Positions 5,695 through 7,354 of a stretch of 7,354 bases of DNA are shown in pieces. Both the position numbers and the translations under genes were made by a program. Below the pieces are notes generated by a model that ran no database searches, was not told the DNA's origin, and saw only the letters and a list, made by a program, of their open reading frames with translations. This DNA comes from Treponema sp. (GTDB taxonomy: Bacteria > Spirochaetota > Spirochaetia > Treponematales > Treponemataceae): assembly GCA_031290005.1 (NCBI GenBank), contig JAITOJ010000088.1, positions 1-7,354 on the forward strand, in the 5' to 3' direction. Every line of letters starts with the position of its first letter. Within the stretch, counting starts at the first letter, position 1.

Positions 5695-6540
5695 GTACAA
5701 ATCCCCGGCTTTGGCAATCAGCCCTTCCGCCACCAGCGCGGCGGCGGCTTTTTCCAGCCGTCCCAGGTCGATGTCTTCCTGCCGGGCAATTTCGTAGAGG
5801 GACGCGGCGGGGGCGGACTGTTTGGCCAGGCAGCGGATAATCGCCCCGCGCGCCTGCCGGAGGGAACCGTCGAACCTGCTTTGCCGGGCGTAGTGGGCGC
5901 TTTTGCGGTTGGGATTGACCACCGCCTTTTTGAGCGCCGCCCCGTAATCCATCAGGGCGTAGTACCAGATCCGGGGATTGGCGGCGTGTACGGTCTGGGC
6001 AATCAGGGGCAGGATTTCCGCGTCGTGCACGGGTTTCTGCCCGGAGGACGACTCCGCCGCTTCTTCCAGGCGGTCGCGGAAAAAGAAAAACAAAAACACC
6101 GAACGGATGTTGGTCTCGATAAAAACCTCGCTCTTGCCAAAGGCAAAGGTCATCACCGCGCGAGCCGTGTAGGGGCCGATTCCCGGCAGGGCGTCCAGCT
6201 CCTCCGCGCTTTGGGGAAACGCGCCGTCTCTTTCTTTCACGATGATTTTGCAGGTTTCCTGCAAAAACCGCGCCCGGCGGTTGTAGCCCAGGCCATTCCA
6301 GCGGGCCAGAACCAGGGAAAGCGGGGCAGCCGCCAGGGTTTGCATATCCGGGAAGGCGGCCAGCCATTCGGCATATTTACCGATTGTTCGTTCGGTCTGG
6401 GTCTGCTGGAGCATAATTTCGGACACCAAAATCTCATACGGGTCAGAGGTTTGCCGCCAGGGCAGCGCACGGCCATTCGTTTGATAGTTTCCGAGGATTG
6501 TTTCCTGAAATTCCGTGATTTGCGCGGGGGTCACCGTCAT
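5680..6540 (-). CDS. mutY: MutY-like adenine DNA glycosylase lacking Fe-S cluster
   Basis: A 286-residue HhH-GPD DNA glycosylase, expected to remove adenine mispaired with 8-oxoguanine in base excision repair. The helix-hairpin-helix is LPGIGPYTA (118-126) and the MutY motif SEIMLQQTQ (40-48) holds catalytic Glu41. Two departures are visible. The second catalytic position, Asp in FxxDGNVxR of E. coli MutY, is Glu142 here (FIETNIRSV). The four-cysteine Fe-S cluster after the YALMDYGA helix is absent: only Cys97 and Cys237 occur, and NPNRKSAHYARQSRF takes its place. The C-terminal NUDIX-like domain of full MutY is also missing, replaced by a short winged-helix-like end (about 245-286). It belongs to a cluster-less MutY-like subgroup, so substrate range is less certain. 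It overlaps cmk by ATGA, with GGAG at 6546-6549. Confidence 0.85.
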   Translation of the reverse strand: MTVTPAQITEFQETILGNYQTNGRALPWRQTSDPYEILVSEIMLQQTQTERTIGKYAEWLAAFPDMQTLAAAPLSLVLARWNGLGYNRRARFLQETCKIIVKERDGAFPQSAEELDALPGIGPYTARAVMTFAFGKSEVFIETNIRSVFLFFFFRDRLEEAAESSSGQKPVHDAEILPLIAQTVHAANPRIWYYALMDYGAALKKAVVNPNRKSAHYARQSRFDGSLRQARGAIIRCLAKQSAPAASLYEIARQEDIDLGRLEKAAAALVAEGLIAKAGDLYAIGE

Positions 6541-7094
6541 TTGGTCTCCGCAATCAGTCCCCGGTTCCGCAATTCAGCAGTGATGAGGCTCACAATCTCT
6601 TCGGGGTTGTATTTGGCGGTGTCGATTATCAAGTCCGCGAATTGGTAGTCGTCGTTGTCAATATGGTAAATCTTTTTGTACCGCCGGGTGTCCTCGTTGT
6701 CCCTCAGTTCGGTAAACCGCTGGTGGGCCTCCCGGCTGCCTCCCTCGCGCCAGTGGATGCGGGCTGCCCGGACTTCGCTGCCGGCGTACAGGTACACCTT
6801 GAAGTCCGCCTCCTTGAGCATCCAGATAGCCAGCCGCGACCCCAGCACGCAGGAGTCTTTCATGGCCAGGGCAACCTGCCGCCTGTCAACCCGGATGTCA
6901 AAGGAATCGTCCGCGCGGGCCTGTTCGATGATTTCTTCCAGGGACAGGCCGGTTTCTTTGGAAAGCTGACGGAAGGTGTAGTTGACCAGAGCGACTCCCA
7001 GGGTCTTTGCCAGAAGCGAACTCACGGTCGTATTGCCGCAGCCGCTTTTCCCGGAAAGAGCCACCCGCAGGGGACGTTTGCGCAATTCGTACAT
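6537..7094 (-). CDS. cmk: Cytidylate kinase-like protein with lysine-less P-loop
   Basis: A 185-residue P-loop nucleoside monophosphate kinase, expected to phosphorylate CMP/dCMP with ATP in the cytoplasm. The P-loop is GKSGCGNTT (15-23), where Asn21 occupies the usual Walker lysine position; archaeal-type cytidylate kinases likewise have GTGTTT without that lysine. Other landmarks are VNYTFRQLSKETGL (37-50), DRRQ (70-73), GSRLAIWML (85-93), the Arg-rich lid RDNEDTRRYKKIY (131-143) and DLIIDT (154-159). I chose the ATG at 7092-7094: the frame is open to 7187, but those 31 codons are atypical and cover a strong promoter. No Shine-Dalgarno precedes the start. The stop TGA overlaps the mutY ATG. 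The gene symbol is assigned by family; the precise substrate is inferred. Confidence 0.85.
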   Translation of the reverse strand: MYELRKRPLRVALSGKSGCGNTTVSSLLAKTLGVALVNYTFRQLSKETGLSLEEIIEQARADDSFDIRVDRRQVALAMKDSCVLGSRLAIWMLKEADFKVYLYAGSEVRAARIHWREGGSREAHQRFTELRDNEDTRRYKKIYHIDNDDYQFADLIIDTAKYNPEEIVSLITAELRNRGLIAETK

Positions 7095-7100
7095 AGGCCC

Positions 7101-7129
7101 AGTATACCACACTTCCCACAAATAGACAA
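7101..7129 (-). promoter_or_regulatory. Putative cmk-mutY promoter, leaderless type
   Basis: On the minus strand TTGTCT (7124-7129) and TATACT (7101-7106) are 17 bases apart. Only six bases, GGGCCT, separate TATACT from the cmk ATG, so the transcript should begin at the start codon or just before it. Confidence 0.6.
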
Positions 7130-7234
7130 ATAAAGATAGAGGGATCCAGCATTTTACCAAAGCCCCCTCCTTCTCTATTCCTCTCACTATTCCTCCGACT
7201 AGCTCTAGACCGCGCGAAACTTTGCGGAGTTGCT

Positions 7235-7349
7235 GGGCGGAAGCTCCTTCTGCCCTACGGCGGAAGCCTCTTCTGCCCCCGGGCGGAAGCTCCTTCCGCC
7301 CCAGGCAAGAAGCCCCTTCTGTCCCCGGGCGGAAGCCCCTTCCGCCCCA
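7235..7349. repeat. Five-unit 22-24-bp hairpin repeat array at window end
   Basis: Units are 7235-7258, 7259-7280, 7281-7303, 7304-7326 and 7327-7349. Units 3 and 5 hold perfect 9-base arms GGGCGGAAG and CTTCCGCCC around a 3-base loop; units 1 and 2 keep it with minor changes and unit 4 keeps only AGAAG and CTTCT. The AAGCCCCTT core and the unit size match the array at 5579-5694, but with G-C replacing T-A at the second stem position. The array may continue past the window. The rest of 7130-7234 shows no gene. Confidence 0.85.
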
Positions 7350-7354
7350 GGTAA

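Noticed and set aside
5881..6648. 255-codon open frame on the plus strand over mutY
   Set aside because: It is the complement of the glycosylase; no start signal and no domain.
7095..7187. 31-codon N-terminal extension of cytidylate kinase
   Set aside because: The extension covers a TTGTCT-N17-TATACT promoter, and the family starts just before the P-loop strand.

Overview
The window looks like a chromosomal stretch from a spirochaete, most likely a Treponema of the termite-gut type. This is inferred from protein resemblance: a Treponema-like RNase Z, an Xre regulator beginning MGFKDNLK, a clan of Thr-rich outer-membrane barrels, and a cytidylate kinase with a lysine-less P-loop. No search was run. 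There is no rRNA, tRNA, transposase or CRISPR array.

Layout. (1) 1-221 holds no gene, only two short dispersed repeats. (2) Minus-strand operon rnz -> ABC ATPase (1912 to 222), joined by an ATGA stop/start overlap. (3) 1966-2042 carries inverted copies of the same two repeats, so this operon is bracketed by them. (4) Plus-strand AT-rich cassette 2114-3069: a DUF3990 protein (ADP-ribosyltransferase-like), a 78-residue unknown and a DUF3791 protein, tightly coupled and probably acquired by transfer. (5) A minus-strand Xre-type regulator (3445 to 3038) whose 3' end overlaps the last cassette gene tail to tail. (6) A divergent control region (about 3475-3540) with a near-consensus sigma-70 promoter and three copies of an AAATTACG box. 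(7) A 543-residue exported beta-barrel-like protein (3710-5341) with a structured leader and a terminator. (8) The gene-free stretch 5342-5679 holds the terminator, a 119-bp inverted-repeat element and most of a five-unit 23-bp repeat array that runs into the end of the next gene. (9) Minus-strand operon cmk -> mutY-like glycosylase (7094 to 5680), again ATGA-coupled. (10) A second hairpin-repeat array (7235-7349) of the same size class closes the window.

How it works together. The two minus-strand operons are housekeeping: tRNA 3' processing with an ABC ATPase, and CMP phosphorylation with DNA repair. The cassette is the accessory part and the best candidate for a little-described system: a possible ART-fold toxin with two small partner proteins. 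The Xre regulator is placed to control itself and the outer-membrane gene through the shared AAATTACG boxes. Three genes that begin transcription units (rnz, DUF3990, cmk) have promoter-like sequences ending only 6-7 bases before the ATG and no Shine-Dalgarno, which suggests leaderless mRNAs. Downstream genes such as mutY and the 78-residue gene, and the barrel gene, do have Shine-Dalgarno sites.
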